From Pseudomonas sp. FEN (GTDB lineage: Bacteria > Pseudomonadota > Gammaproteobacteria > Pseudomonadales > Pseudomonadaceae): a stretch of DNA of 64,000 bases. The translations under genes and the position numbers were made by a program. Under the pieces are notes generated by a model that made no database searches, was not told the DNA's origin, and worked only from the letters and a program-made list of their open reading frames with translations. Position 1 is the stretch's first letter. The number at the start of each line of letters is the position of its first letter. The stretch spans positions 186,001-250,000 of the forward strand of contig NZ_CAJFDC010000014.1 of the NCBI RefSeq assembly GCF_904067045.1. The letters are read 5' to 3'. Shown piece by piece: positions 55,301 through 62,510 of this stretch.

Positions 55301-58300
55301 CTGGAGAACGGCTTGCCTCCCAGTTGCAATGCACCCAGGTCGGTGGTGGCGTTGATTGCACCGACGATGATGCTGCTGCGGCTGTTGGTGACGTTCGAGT
55401 AATTGGTGTTCCCGCCTTTCTCCCGATCATTGCCACCCGCCGTGACGATCACGGTGCCCAGACCCTTGCGGCCTTCGCTCAAGGCTTGATGATAGGCCAT
55501 CGGCATATTCCCCAACTCGGCCGGGGAGAACTTCAGGTCGAAGTGATTGTTACTGCCCCAGCTGTGGTTCACCACATCGTATTCGGCCATGTGGGACATG
55601 TTGCTGAAGTCGTCTTTATTGACCCAGTAACCAGCAAGAGTCGCGTCATAGGCGACACCGACGCTGCCTTCACCATTACGCGCAGCCACCATCACACCGG
55701 CCACCAAGGTGGCGTGATCGCTGAATTTTCCGCCACTGCCTTCACCGGCCATTTGCCCCGGTGTCGCGTTGGCCAGCCAATTTTTGTCGATATTGTCTTT
55801 CAGGTCCGCGTGACGGTAATCGAGAATTTCCTTGGTGGTGCCGAAAGCACTGTTGGTCTCGATCTGGACAATTCTGACACCTTTGCCGGTGTAGTCCTTC
55901 CAGACCGGCAGGATATTGGCCTGAGACAGATACCACTGATCGGTGACCAGCGGATCACTGGGCAGATCCGCCGTCTTGAGGTACACGGCAGCGCGCATCG
56001 TCGCGCTCTCGCCGGTCCCCATATTGATGATGGTACTGGCCTCGTTGCCCTTGGCATCGGCCACGGTGTACTTGAAGCCCATCAGACCGGTGAAGGTCGC
56101 GTCCGGCGTGAACAGCACATCACCGGCCTGGGTCAGGCTGGCCGTCCCCCCCACCACATCGAACAAACCGGTGATGTGCAGCGCATCGTGTTGCCAATCG
56201 ATATCGTTCTGGAGCAGTTGTTCCTTGCCGATCAGATGCACACTGGTGCGCTCGAAACCGACGCCGGCCTTGTCCTTGCTCAGGACATCCTTGACCAGCA
56301 ATGGGTTTTCCATACCCTCACTGGTGGCCGTCGGAATTTCCACCAGCTTGAGGTTCTTGAAGTTGGCTTTTTCGACATTTTGCAGAAAGTCAGTGCCATC
56401 GCGCCCGGCAACAGTGTCACTGATCCAGACGCCTTCGGCGGTTCGAGTAATGCGATAGTCGGCAAAATCGCCCGACAACTCGACGACGTCCACACCATCA
56501 CCGCCATCGATCTGATCATCGCCGGCCCCCCCAATGAGGATATCGTCACCGACACCACCGCTCAGGGTGTCATCGTCCTGACCACCGTCAATCAGATCAT
56601 TGCCCGAACCGCCCTGGATCCGGTCGTTGCCGCGATGGCCCCGCAATACGTCGTTGCCTGCCCCGCCCAGAATGACATCGTTACCGTCCTCGCCTGACAG
56701 CGCATCATTGGCCGAACCACCGACAAGTACATCATCGCCGTCACCACCGCGCATGTAGACGGTACTGTTCCCGCCGCCAATGAATACGTCATTGCCCCGT
56801 CCGCCCTGGGCAATTTCCACGCTGGCCTCGGCCAGATTGAGGTAAACACCTTTATCGCCCAGCACCTGAACGATGTCGGTGCCGTCTCCGCCATGGATAT
56901 TGCCGGACAGATCATCACCGTCGATCAGCAGCACATCGTCGCCAGCACCACCGTAGAACGTGTCACTGCCTTGGCCGCCGGCCAGCCAGTTGGTCTGGGC
57001 ATCGCCCTGCAACACATCATTGCCCGAGCCGCCGGTAGCGTTATTGACGCCTTTGAGGGCGACATCGATATGCTCGCCAGTGGTCGACGACGAGACATAA
57101 CCGGTCACGGCCGAGACCTGCGCCGAACCCTGGGTCGAAACCACAGTGCCAGTGCCGCTTGCGGTGAAGACATGCCCATTGGGGTTGGCCAGGAAGTTCG
57201 CGGCGATGGCTTCCTTGCTCGTACCGTTCTGCACAAAGGTTCCGCGTGCCAGCACTTCGTTGCCGTCACGCACCTCGCCGCTTTGTGCCTGATTTTTCAG
57301 ATTGATCTGGGTGATGCCCAAGTCCGAGAGTGATTTGAGTTCACTCGTTTCACCGGCATCGACAGCCCCGTTACCGTTGAGGTCGTTCCAGCTTTTGCCA
57401 TCATGGTTGGCATCTACCCAAACCTTGACGCTCGACCAGGCAGCATCTTGCTTGTCAAACACCCCATCGGCATTGCTGTCCAGACTGGCTAACGCAGCAA
57501 AGCCGTTGGCGAAACGCTTCTGCCCAGACTCGCCTTGGGTGCCGGCCGTCCCACCGAAGTATTCCGAAAGCGTCTCGCTGATATTGTCGATCTTGCCATT
57601 GGCATTGGCATCGACAACCACAATGCCGTCCTCGGGGCTGACCCAACCGGTTTCTTCCAGACTGCCACCATCGTTGTCGGCGTCGAAGAACACAGGCGAG
57701 GTCAGGTAATCGGTCAGTCGTACACCGTCGCCATTGAGGTCCAGCACCAGCGGGTCGGTGGGCAATGTCAGGCGTGCGCGGGCGTCGCCGGAGTTCAACA
57801 AGGCCGCCAGGGTGCTGCCATAAGAGAGGCTTTGGCTGGAGGTGCGCAGGCTGAAGTCAAATACATCCTTGACCGTGTTGGCGTTACCCGGACGATAACC
57901 GTCAGCCAGGATCTGGGTGGCCGCGGCGGTAAAGGTGTTGTTGATCCAGTTGCCCTGGTATTGATTCAGGTTCAGTTTGTTGGGATCGTAATTCAGGTTC
58001 CAGCCGCCACCACTGGTGATCAGGCCGTTGCTGACTTGTGCGGCGGCGGCGTCATGGTCGACTGATTCTTTGTACTTGATGCCTGATACCAGGTCGGTGT
58101 TCAAGGCAAAATCATTGGTTGTCGGGCCGGCACTCTTAAGATCATTAACACCGAGCCACAGACAGCTTTGGCCATCATCATAATAAGATCCGTGCCGGGT
58201 CAGGTCGTCACGGATGATTTGCGCTCCAAATCCATGCAGCAGTGTTTTAATATTATCAATATTATTACCTGGCCAAAGGTCGCCTTCAAAGCCAGCGTCA

Positions 58301-58698
58301 TTATAACCAATGGTGCGCAGGGAAGCGTATATAAAATCCACACAACTATTGCTCAACAGTTCATAGGTAGAGTCGTCAAAACCATATAACTTAGGGGCAT
58401 CTGAAAAATCCTTTAGTTTCCTATACTGTTCTTCGGTCAGACTGACTGTTACCTCATAAAGTGTCTGCTGGTACCCCATATCGTCATCCCTGACGACCTT
58501 ACCAGGTCCAGACATTTCATCCCGTGCCGAAGCAAAACCGTAGCTATTATTGACATCTCCGTCACTCAAGCTATACCACATATGGCCGCCAGGAGAGTCA
58601 TGAAGATCACCAGCCTTGTGATCCGCCTTATCTTCCTGATAAATATAATCGGCACCTATTCCGGCCACCTTATATGTCACACTGTATGCTTTTGCCAT
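49372..58698 (-). CDS. Giant multidomain RTX protein with N-terminal papain-like and central subtilisin domains
   Basis: This protein has 3108 residues. Domains in order: N-terminal domain 1-310, with His39 (SPGGHMWY) and Cys119 (SNSCVDF) spaced like permuted papain-fold (NlpC/LRAT-type) enzymes; a FrpC-like EF-hand region 313-470 (DPLVLDLNGDGV, DANANGKID); RTX repeats 550-740; a subtilisin S8 domain 910-1215 with His995 (DHATLVAG), Asn1090 and Ser1173 (GTSFAAP), where Glu947 stands at the usual Asp; a P/homo-B domain about 1285-1397; more RTX; two He_PIG/CADG Ig-like domains about 2216-2419; four RTX+HCBP modules of about 163 residues (2420-3070); and an unstructured tail ending SNWQ. No signal peptide is present, as expected for T1SS export. 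AAGGGA precedes the ATG at 58698. HlyD and HlyB homologues encoded upstream are the likely exporter. Function is inferred to be a secreted toxin or effector. Confidence 0.93.
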   Translation of the reverse strand: MAKAYSVTYKVAGIGADYIYQEDKADHKAGDLHDSPGGHMWYSLSDGDVNNSYGFASARDEMSGPGKVVRDDDMGYQQTLYEVTVSLTEEQYRKLKDFSDAPKLYGFDDSTYELLSNSCVDFIYASLRTIGYNDAGFEGDLWPGNNIDNIKTLLHGFGAQIIRDDLTRHGSYYDDGQSCLWLGVNDLKSAGPTTNDFALNTDLVSGIKYKESVDHDAAAAQVSNGLITSGGGWNLNYDPNKLNLNQYQGNWINNTFTAAATQILADGYRPGNANTVKDVFDFSLRTSSQSLSYGSTLAALLNSGDARARLTLPTDPLVLDLNGDGVRLTDYLTSPVFFDADNDGGSLEETGWVSPEDGIVVVDANANGKIDNISETLSEYFGGTAGTQGESGQKRFANGFAALASLDSNADGVFDKQDAAWSSVKVWVDANHDGKSWNDLNGNGAVDAGETSELKSLSDLGITQINLKNQAQSGEVRDGNEVLARGTFVQNGTSKEAIAANFLANPNGHVFTASGTGTVVSTQGSAQVSAVTGYVSSSTTGEHIDVALKGVNNATGGSGNDVLQGDAQTNWLAGGQGSDTFYGGAGDDVLLIDGDDLSGNIHGGDGTDIVQVLGDKGVYLNLAEASVEIAQGGRGNDVFIGGGNSTVYMRGGDGDDVLVGGSANDALSGEDGNDVILGGAGNDVLRGHRGNDRIQGGSGNDLIDGGQDDDTLSGGVGDDILIGGAGDDQIDGGDGVDVVELSGDFADYRITRTAEGVWISDTVAGRDGTDFLQNVEKANFKNLKLVEIPTATSEGMENPLLVKDVLSKDKAGVGFERTSVHLIGKEQLLQNDIDWQHDALHITGLFDVVGGTASLTQAGDVLFTPDATFTGLMGFKYTVADAKGNEASTIINMGTGESATMRAAVYLKTADLPSDPLVTDQWYLSQANILPVWKDYTGKGVRIVQIETNSAFGTTKEILDYRHADLKDNIDKNWLANATPGQMAGEGSGGKFSDHATLVAGVMVAARNGEGSVGVAYDATLAGYWVNKDDFSNMSHMAEYDVVNHSWGSNNHFDLKFSPAELGNMPMAYHQALSEGRKGLGTVIVTAGGNDREKGGNTNYSNVTNSRSSIIVGAINATTDLGALQLGGKPFSSPGASILVSAPGSNVTSTSRLVQNDNGSTFGGDASVSQGTSFAAPIVSGIVALMLEANPELGYRDVQQILALSARKVTDATTSWQNNGSQNWNGGGMHVSHDYGYGEVDARAAVRLAETWNTQQTLGNEYSLSSPLESGVLNRAITDGQGAGISHSLTMGKVDLLAEHVEVKVSLSHSRPGDLILKLISPSGTESILMNRPGKAPGSAVSDRGDADFAGDKTLNYVFDTALLRGEAVQGNWTLQVIDSVTGDTGTLNSWSLNVYGKGDTLNDQYVYTNEYAQLAATSGRNVLNDTDGGADTINAAAISSASVIDLSKGEATLAGARLTITNPGQIEHLIGGEFADTLIGNSADNHLSGGRGDDVLSGGAGVDTLIGGRGNDTLTGGADTDYFVIDKAAGDIDTLTDFVIGTDRIVLSGFADDVYASMTITQQGADTRLGLADGQVLLLKNVQSQGLTLSSFVHVPDGVRLSLLEGASGYGFGLNGVVAERSLPDTANGFLYWANDGGERVFGGTGADTIFGGLGDDVLVGESSTTSTVGGNDVIKGGDGNDVVRGGAGDDVLYGGTGLDYLGGDAGNDTLYMEGDQAISDYVSTTLLSPNVNLSGAATHTGASVAGGAGNDRFVLVEDLRSSASQGIMANLIDDFEVANPLEKIDLSQIRAVHGFSDLNFSTVTVDGEPYLRVWLGVMASGTQYLTLKGVNANQLSATNFIFGQASAQPKVLLSGTGANDLLVGDAGGNTLDGGAGADVMEGRLGDDTYIVDNVGDVVKEVVGGGYDVVKSSVSYILADEVESLLLQGNTAINGTGNELSNRLVGNSANNVLDGAGGSDVMIGGLGDDTYVVDDGSDRVVELMDEGTDTVRSSVSFTLANHLENLELTGDARINATGNSADNILRGNRADNRLDGAQGADRMYGGLGNDTYFVDYTGDVVVEELDSGNDKVISTVDFTLGANVETLEISGPALNGTGNALANELFGNERNNRLYGGAGDDFLQGGKGDDRYVFGLGHGRDTINEELGVAGGLDTIVFEAGIEESDVAVDHSAQGMVLRLNNGQQIISGWTATGGHSIERIEFANGKVWNTATLATQANRAPTLSTAIADQGANQNSRFVLTLAAGTFVDADAGDALTLNATLADGKPLPGWLSFDARTRTFSGTPGNDQVGSLMIQVTATDKAGATVSDAFNLTVANVNDAPQLVNAIADLNLKSGQALKYEVPANTFADIDVGDRLSYRATLANGSALPAWLVFDAITRTFSGTPIESGTVSVKISALDLSAAAASDVFDIVVSPATDVINGTQGGDTLNGDAQANTLNGLGGDDKLYGRAGNDVLNGGEGVDSLYGGDGNDTLDGGAGNDWLSGDFGNDTYRFYRGMGQDTVTDIDWTIGNVDTIQVAADITPGDVIAKREGNNVYLAIKGTTDRMTIYSYTDSYYQVERVEFADGTIWSVSDLKRLSLAVASEAADTLYGDESDELLEGLGGNDQLYGLAGNDVLKGGAGDDMLDGGMGLDTLDGGVGNDTLYGGSGNDTYLFQRGGGQDSIFDRDWTSGNVDVIKFGQGVGAADIKASRQGDNLELAIIGTTDKLTVRDWFLSADSQVEQIQFADGTLWNVATLQALVKGVATEGDDVLQGEDSRDDTLNGLGGADKLYGLSGNDTLNGGAGKDTLYGGAGADILDGGADNDTLYGDAGNDTYLFNRGAGQDWISDYDSSVGNLDVIKVAAGLNPSDIQLSRNLNDLYVGIAGTTDKLTVSSWFSSSAYQVEQIQFAEGTTWNASTIKEMTRGTATQGNDALFGEDASADSLSGLDGDDKLYGLGGNDILSGGGGADELYGGAGSDTLLGGAGNDRLYGDRGSDLYQFERGGGQDVIDDFDPDANTDVLQFGAGISADQLWFRKSGSDLEVSVIGTADKVTVSKWSFWGAGSWEKAQHIEQFRTADGKVLLENQVDQLVNAMAAFAPPAAGQVLLPQNYKDALNTVIASNWQ
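49380..51444 (-). repeat. Four tandem 0.49-kb coding modules (RTX + HCBP)
   Basis: The 3' end of the giant gene holds four in-frame modules starting near 51444, 50942, 50455 and 49968, spaced about 488 bp. Each encodes six or so GGxGxDxLx nonapeptides, then a block like QDSIFDRDWTSGNVDVIKF, and ends with VEQIQFADGTLWNVATL. The copies differ at many positions, so the duplication is old. Confidence 0.85.
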
Positions 58699-58728
58699 TT
58701 TTCGATTCCCTTCGTTATTTAGTGCTTA

Positions 58729-59220
58729 TTAAATCTTCTGATTGACATAAGAAAAACCCACATAGGTCTCAGCACTCTTGAGCACATCAACTGGCTCAAG
58801 CGTCTCAACCTCAACCGAATAACTTCCAGGCTCCAATCCAAACCCCTTAATTATTCTTACAGCAACTGATTTCGTTTGACCTTCATAATCAAACGACTGA
58901 AACTCATGAATGCCAGTAGTCACTACAGTTTCATCAAAAAATACGTTTCTTCCCTTCAATATGCGCAAATGAATAGGAATAAGAACACCTGTACCTTGCC
59001 CTTCCCACAACTCTCGCTGCTTATCTCGCTCAGACATACTGTCGCCCCAGACAAACATCAAGGAAAATTTATAACCACCATATTCTCTAACTTTGAACTG
59101 CGCACTAACTTTCTGATGAGGCACGGAAACATCGATTGGCTTCACGACCCAGAGCTTTTCTGAGCACGCCACCAACAAAGTACACAAAAATAAAATACAA
59201 ACCCTTTTACAAAACGACAT
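58729..59220 (-). CDS. DUF5625-like lipoprotein, putative immunity protein 1
   Basis: This 163-residue lipoprotein has a signal sequence ending in the lipobox LVAC (Cys19), then KPIDVSVPHQKVSAQFKVREYGGYKFSLMFVWG, LIPIHLRILKG, VFFDETV and EPGSYSVEVETLEP. The all-beta pattern resembles DUF5625 lipoproteins (from memory). AAGGA lies before the ATG at 59220, and the gene overlaps the end of the upstream RTX fragment by 14 nt. It ends 30 nt before the giant RTX gene. Base composition is much more AT-rich than the neighbouring core genes. Immunity is my inference from position and from the three-copy array. Confidence 0.75.
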   Translation of the reverse strand: MSFCKRVCILFLCTLLVACSEKLWVVKPIDVSVPHQKVSAQFKVREYGGYKFSLMFVWGDSMSERDKQRELWEGQGTGVLIPIHLRILKGRNVFFDETVVTTGIHEFQSFDYEGQTKSVAVRIIKGFGLEPGSYSVEVETLEPVDVLKSAETYVGFSYVNQKI

Positions 59221-59938
59221 GATTTATCCTTGTCAGGCGGGCGCGGGCGTCGCTGGAGTTCAACAAGGCCGCCAGGGTGCTACCGTAAGAGAGGCTTTGG
59301 CTGGAGGTGCGCAGGCTGAAGTCAAATACATCCTTGACCGTGTTGGCGTTACCCGGACGATAACCGTCAGCCAGGATCTGGGTGGCCGCGGCGGTAAAGG
59401 TGTTGTTGATCCAGTTGCCCTGGTATTGATTCAGGTTCAGCTTGTTGGGATCGTAATTCAGGTTCCAGCCGCCACCACTGGTGATCAGGCCGTTGCTGAC
59501 TTGCGCGGCGGCGGCGTCATGGTCGACTGATTTTTTGTACTTGATGCCTGATACCAGGTCGGTGTTCAAGGCAAAATCATTGGTTGTCGGGCCGGCACTC
59601 TTAAGATCATTAACACCGAGCCACAGACAGCTTTGGCCATCATCATAATAAGATCCGTGCCGGGTCAGGTCGTCACGGATGATTTGCGCTCCAAATCCAT
59701 GCATCTGCTGGCACCCCATATAGTCATCCCTGACGACCTTACCAGGTCCAGACATTTCATCCCGCACCGAAGCAAAACCGTAGCTATTATTGACATCTCC
59801 GTTACTCAGGCCATACCACATATGGCCGCCAGGAGAGTCATGAAGATCACCAGCTTCGTGATCCGCCTTATCTTCCTGATAAATATAGTCGGCACCTATT
59901 CCGGCCACCTTATATGTCACACTGTATGCTTTTGCCAA
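59207..59938 (-). pseudogene. Orphan N-terminal RTX module 1 (internally deleted copy)
   Basis: This 243-codon frame is nearly identical at DNA level to the first 310 codons of the giant RTX gene but lacks the equivalent of residues 79-154, which removes Cys119, and has TTG (59936-59938) where the ATG should be. Homology stops at ARARLT, exactly where the FrpC-like domain begins in the full protein; it then ends RINHVVL, overlapping the start of lipoprotein 1. The 225-bp deletion is in frame. It probably has no enzyme activity but may couple translation to the lipoprotein gene. Confidence 0.88.
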
Positions 59939-59967
59939 TCCGACTCCCTTCCTCAGCCTATAAGAAT

Positions 59968-60456
59968 TTAAATTTTCTGATTGCTATATGCAAAGCTAAC
60001 AAAACTCTCAATCCCTTTAAGCACACCGATAGCTTCTACAGTACCCACCTCAACCGAGTAACTTCCAGGCATCAGTTCAAACCCTTTAATCACTCTTATC
60101 GCAACTGATTTTGTTTGCCCAGCATAATCAAATGACTGACCACCCTGAACACCGGCAGTCACTACAACCTCATCAAAAAACACCTCTCCATCTTTCACTA
60201 TACGTAAAAGTATGGGTACGGGAGTACTATCACGCCCATACCACAACTCTCGCTGCCTATCTCGCTCAGACATACTCCCCCCCCAGACAAACAACAGAGC
60301 AAACTCATAACCGCCGCTCTTTTGGACCTTGAACTGTGTGCTAACTTTTTGACCAGGCGCGGAAATATCGATAGGTTTCACGACCCAGAGCTTTTCTGAG
60401 CACGCCACCAACAAAGTACACAAAAACAAAATACAAACTCTTTTACAAAACGACAC
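59968..60456 (-). CDS. DUF5625-like lipoprotein, putative immunity protein 2
   Basis: This 162-residue paralogue of lipoprotein 1 has an almost identical signal peptide and lipobox (LVAC) but a diverged mature part (KPIDISAPGQKVSTQFKVQKSGGYEFALLFVWGG, PVPILLRIVKDGEVFFDE, MPGSYSVEVGTVEAI). The start is GTG at 60456, with AAAAGGA upstream, in contrast to ATG in copy 1. It lies 3 nt after the end of orphan module 2 and 29 nt before orphan module 1. Confidence 0.75.
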   Translation of the reverse strand: MSFCKRVCILFLCTLLVACSEKLWVVKPIDISAPGQKVSTQFKVQKSGGYEFALLFVWGGSMSERDRQRELWYGRDSTPVPILLRIVKDGEVFFDEVVVTAGVQGGQSFDYAGQTKSVAIRVIKGFELMPGSYSVEVGTVEAIGVLKGIESFVSFAYSNQKI

Positions 60457-60459
60457 AAT

Positions 60460-60747
60460 TCATCCTTTTTTCAGTTCGTATTTGGTGAGCAATGTCAGAC
60501 GTGCACGGACATCGCCGGAGTTCAACAAGGCCATCAGGGTGCTACCGTAAGAGAGGCTTTGGCTGGGGGTGCGCAGGCTGAAGTCAAATATAATTTTTCT
60601 TGCCACACCATCACTGACGCCATACCACATATGCCCACCGGGTGAATCATGAAAACCACACGCCTTGTGAGCATTCTTGTCCTGCTGATAAATATAATCC
60701 GCCCCAACACCTACGAATTTATACATCACACTGTAATTTTTTTCCAT
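60460..60747 (-). pseudogene. Orphan N-terminal RTX module 2 (heavily deleted copy)
   Basis: This 95-codon frame keeps the first 47 residues of the RTX N-terminal domain in diverged form (YSVMYKFVGVGADYIYQQDK, DSPGGHMWYGVSDG, so the His is kept), then jumps to FDFSLRTPSQSLSYGSTLMALLNSGDVRARLT and ends LLTKYELKKG. The middle, including Cys119, is gone. ATG at 60747 has AAGGGA upstream. The 3' breakpoint is again at ARLT. Confidence 0.85.
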
Positions 60748-60785
60748 TTGCGATTCCCTTCGCCAATCGGCCTACATCATATATT

Positions 60786-61280
60786 TCAAATTTTAGGATT
60801 ATAGTAAGAAAACTCCACATAGCTTTCAGTACCGCGAAACGCCTCGATCTCCTCTAGAGTTATCGCTTCGACCGAGTACTCTCCAGGTGAAAGCTCAAGA
60901 TATTTTATATCCCTAACCTGCGTAGACTTGTAATCACCCTCATACTCAAAAGCTTGACCCGAGTTAATCCCACTGGTCAATATATGCTCATCAAAAAAAA
61001 GCACGTCATCCTTCAAAATGCGCAGACGAATCGGAATGGGTACACCTTTCTCATTGTAAACTCCACCGCCCCACAACTTCCGTCGCGCTTCGTTTTCGGT
61101 TATGCTTTTGCTCCAAACGAACAGCAAAGCAAATCTATAATTTCCATTTTCCTCAACCGAAAATCGTGCAACAGCCGAATGCCCCGACAAAGACACGTCA
61201 ATAGGCCTCACTATCAACACCTTGTGTGAACACCCCATCAAAAGCACATAAACAAATACAATAAAAATGCGCTTAACCAT
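60786..61280 (-). CDS. DUF5625-like lipoprotein, putative immunity protein 3
   Basis: This 164-residue protein starts MVKRIFIVFVYVLLMGCSHK (lipobox LMGC) and has the same mature pattern in more diverged form: RPIDVSLSGHSAVARFSVEENGNYRFALLFVWS, PIPIRLRILKDDVLFFDE, SPGEYSVEAITLEEI. ATG at 61280 gives the cleanest signal peptide; an upstream in-frame start at 61328 is possible. It is the most divergent of the three lipoproteins and the most distal to the giant gene, as expected for an older module. Confidence 0.72.
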   Translation of the reverse strand: MVKRIFIVFVYVLLMGCSHKVLIVRPIDVSLSGHSAVARFSVEENGNYRFALLFVWSKSITENEARRKLWGGGVYNEKGVPIPIRLRILKDDVLFFDEHILTSGINSGQAFEYEGDYKSTQVRDIKYLELSPGEYSVEAITLEEIEAFRGTESYVEFSYYNPKI

Positions 61281-61362
61281 TAGCAAAGCTCTGCCAGAGC
61301 CCCCCTTTCCTCCACCAAACGACATCACTCAATCCTCTCTGGTAAATTAGTAAACCCTGAAT

Positions 61363-61608
61363 CTAAAAACCGCTCTTCAAGAGCCACCCCAACAAAAATA
61401 ATGGGCCCGGAGGAAAACCATTAAAAACCACCGAAATCACCGACAGCCAAATTTCAGCTTTTTTCAGAAAATTCATCGCCAAGACACTCACCAAGAGCAG
61501 CCCAAGGCAAACTATGCCGGCATCTAAACCTCTAAAAAATTCAAGACCATCGACTACTCCCCTATCCTCCTCCGAACAACGACAACGACAACAATCCTGT
61601 ACAATCAA
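61363..61608 (-). CDS. Possible small membrane protein
   Basis: A frame of up to 81 codons contains two hydrophobic segments (GIVCLGLLLVSVLAMNFL and FPPGPLFLLGWLL). It lacks a good start (TTG at 61608; ATG only at residue 45) and I recognise no family. It lies in a 431-bp gap between the third lipoprotein gene and the hypothetical at 61712. Coding status is uncertain. Confidence 0.35.
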   Translation of the reverse strand: MIVQDCCRCRCSEEDRGVVDGLEFFRGLDAGIVCLGLLLVSVLAMNFLKKAEIWLSVISVVFNGFPPGPLFLLGWLLKSGF

Positions 61609-61711
61609 TAGCCTAAGACCTCAAGGAAAACACAGCACATTCCAAGAATTTCATTTTACTACCCTTGTCTTTCCCACCTCACCCAACACTCCCAGTAGTG
61701 CCTGCGCGGCC

Positions 61712-62482
61712 TCACTGGTTGTCTGCGGCGTACCTTGTGCCATTTAAGACACCCTCTTTTTTAAGGATTGAATACACACCCGGACGGGATAACAGATACA
61801 GCCACGCCGAAGAGGCTTTTCCTTGCGCCGCCCGGACCAGAAAAGCCACGTGCGCGAGATAGCCTCTAGCAATGTATGGACTGGCAGCAAAATAACGACG
61901 ACACTCAGGAGTACTTAGCGAGAAAACAAGCCCTCCATCCGCCTCAATTTTTCTCAAACGCCCCTCGGCAAAGCGTTTAGCCTCAGCCTTCGTTAGCGTC
62001 GATATAAACTCGACATCCTTAATGACTACTGAAATTTCATATTTTGCCGGACAGGGCTGCGCCCGTAGAATATTGTAACGTCCATAACCTTCGACTACGT
62101 TTCTTGCAGCCCGAACATCAGCAGTATTGATTAACATAAAATTTGCAACTGACAAACTGACAGTCAAGCAAGCATCACTTATTTCCTTGCATAGCTTCAA
62201 AGCCCTGATGCGCTCATACATCTGCTCATCGGGAGATAGCTGGAGAGCCTGGATATACAAAGCGTCTTCGTCAAACGATGGCTGGATGGAAGATTTCAAA
62301 TTTTCCTCGCCACCAACAAGATCTACGATCCAGCGAACCTTCTGTGCCTCGAAAAACAACCAGACAAAATAACCAGAGAATATGGCAAATAAAAGCCCGA
62401 AAGATACGCCCAAATATGACTTCCTTGTCCTCTCCACAACCCACCTCAGCAATCGGATATAAAGAGCAGGCCAACTGCCCAC
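61712..62482 (-). CDS. Hypothetical membrane-anchored protein
   Basis: This protein of up to 256 residues has one transmembrane helix near the N-terminus (YLGVSFGLLFAIFSGYFVWLFF) and a C-terminal domain facing outside, with several Cys (LCKEISDACL, QPCPAKYEI, TPECRRYF). I recognise no family. The first in-frame start is GTG at 62482; a GTG further in is also possible. It lies 28 bp after the HlyD gene on the same strand and is AT-rich, so it may belong to the secretion unit or the toxin module. Confidence 0.6.
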   Translation of the reverse strand: MGSWPALYIRLLRWVVERTRKSYLGVSFGLLFAIFSGYFVWLFFEAQKVRWIVDLVGGEENLKSSIQPSFDEDALYIQALQLSPDEQMYERIRALKLCKEISDACLTVSLSVANFMLINTADVRAARNVVEGYGRYNILRAQPCPAKYEISVVIKDVEFISTLTKAEAKRFAEGRLRKIEADGGLVFSLSTPECRRYFAASPYIARGYLAHVAFLVRAAQGKASSAWLYLLSRPGVYSILKKEGVLNGTRYAADNQ

Positions 62483-62510
62483 CGGGGCTCAGCGAGCCCG
62501 AACACGGCAA

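Noticed and set aside
53914..56697. Plus-strand open frames of 440-460 codons opposite the RTX gene
   Set aside because: They mirror the repetitive RTX coding and show no independent family motifs or ribosome binding sites.
49372..58698. LapA/BapA-type biofilm adhesin
   Set aside because: No N-terminal retention module or LapG cleavage motif, no long identical Ig-like repeats, and it carries enzyme-like domains instead.
59207..59938. Functional short RTX-like toxin
   Set aside because: It lacks Cys119, the ATG is changed to TTG and there is no RTX or secretion tail, so it is better described as an orphan module remnant.
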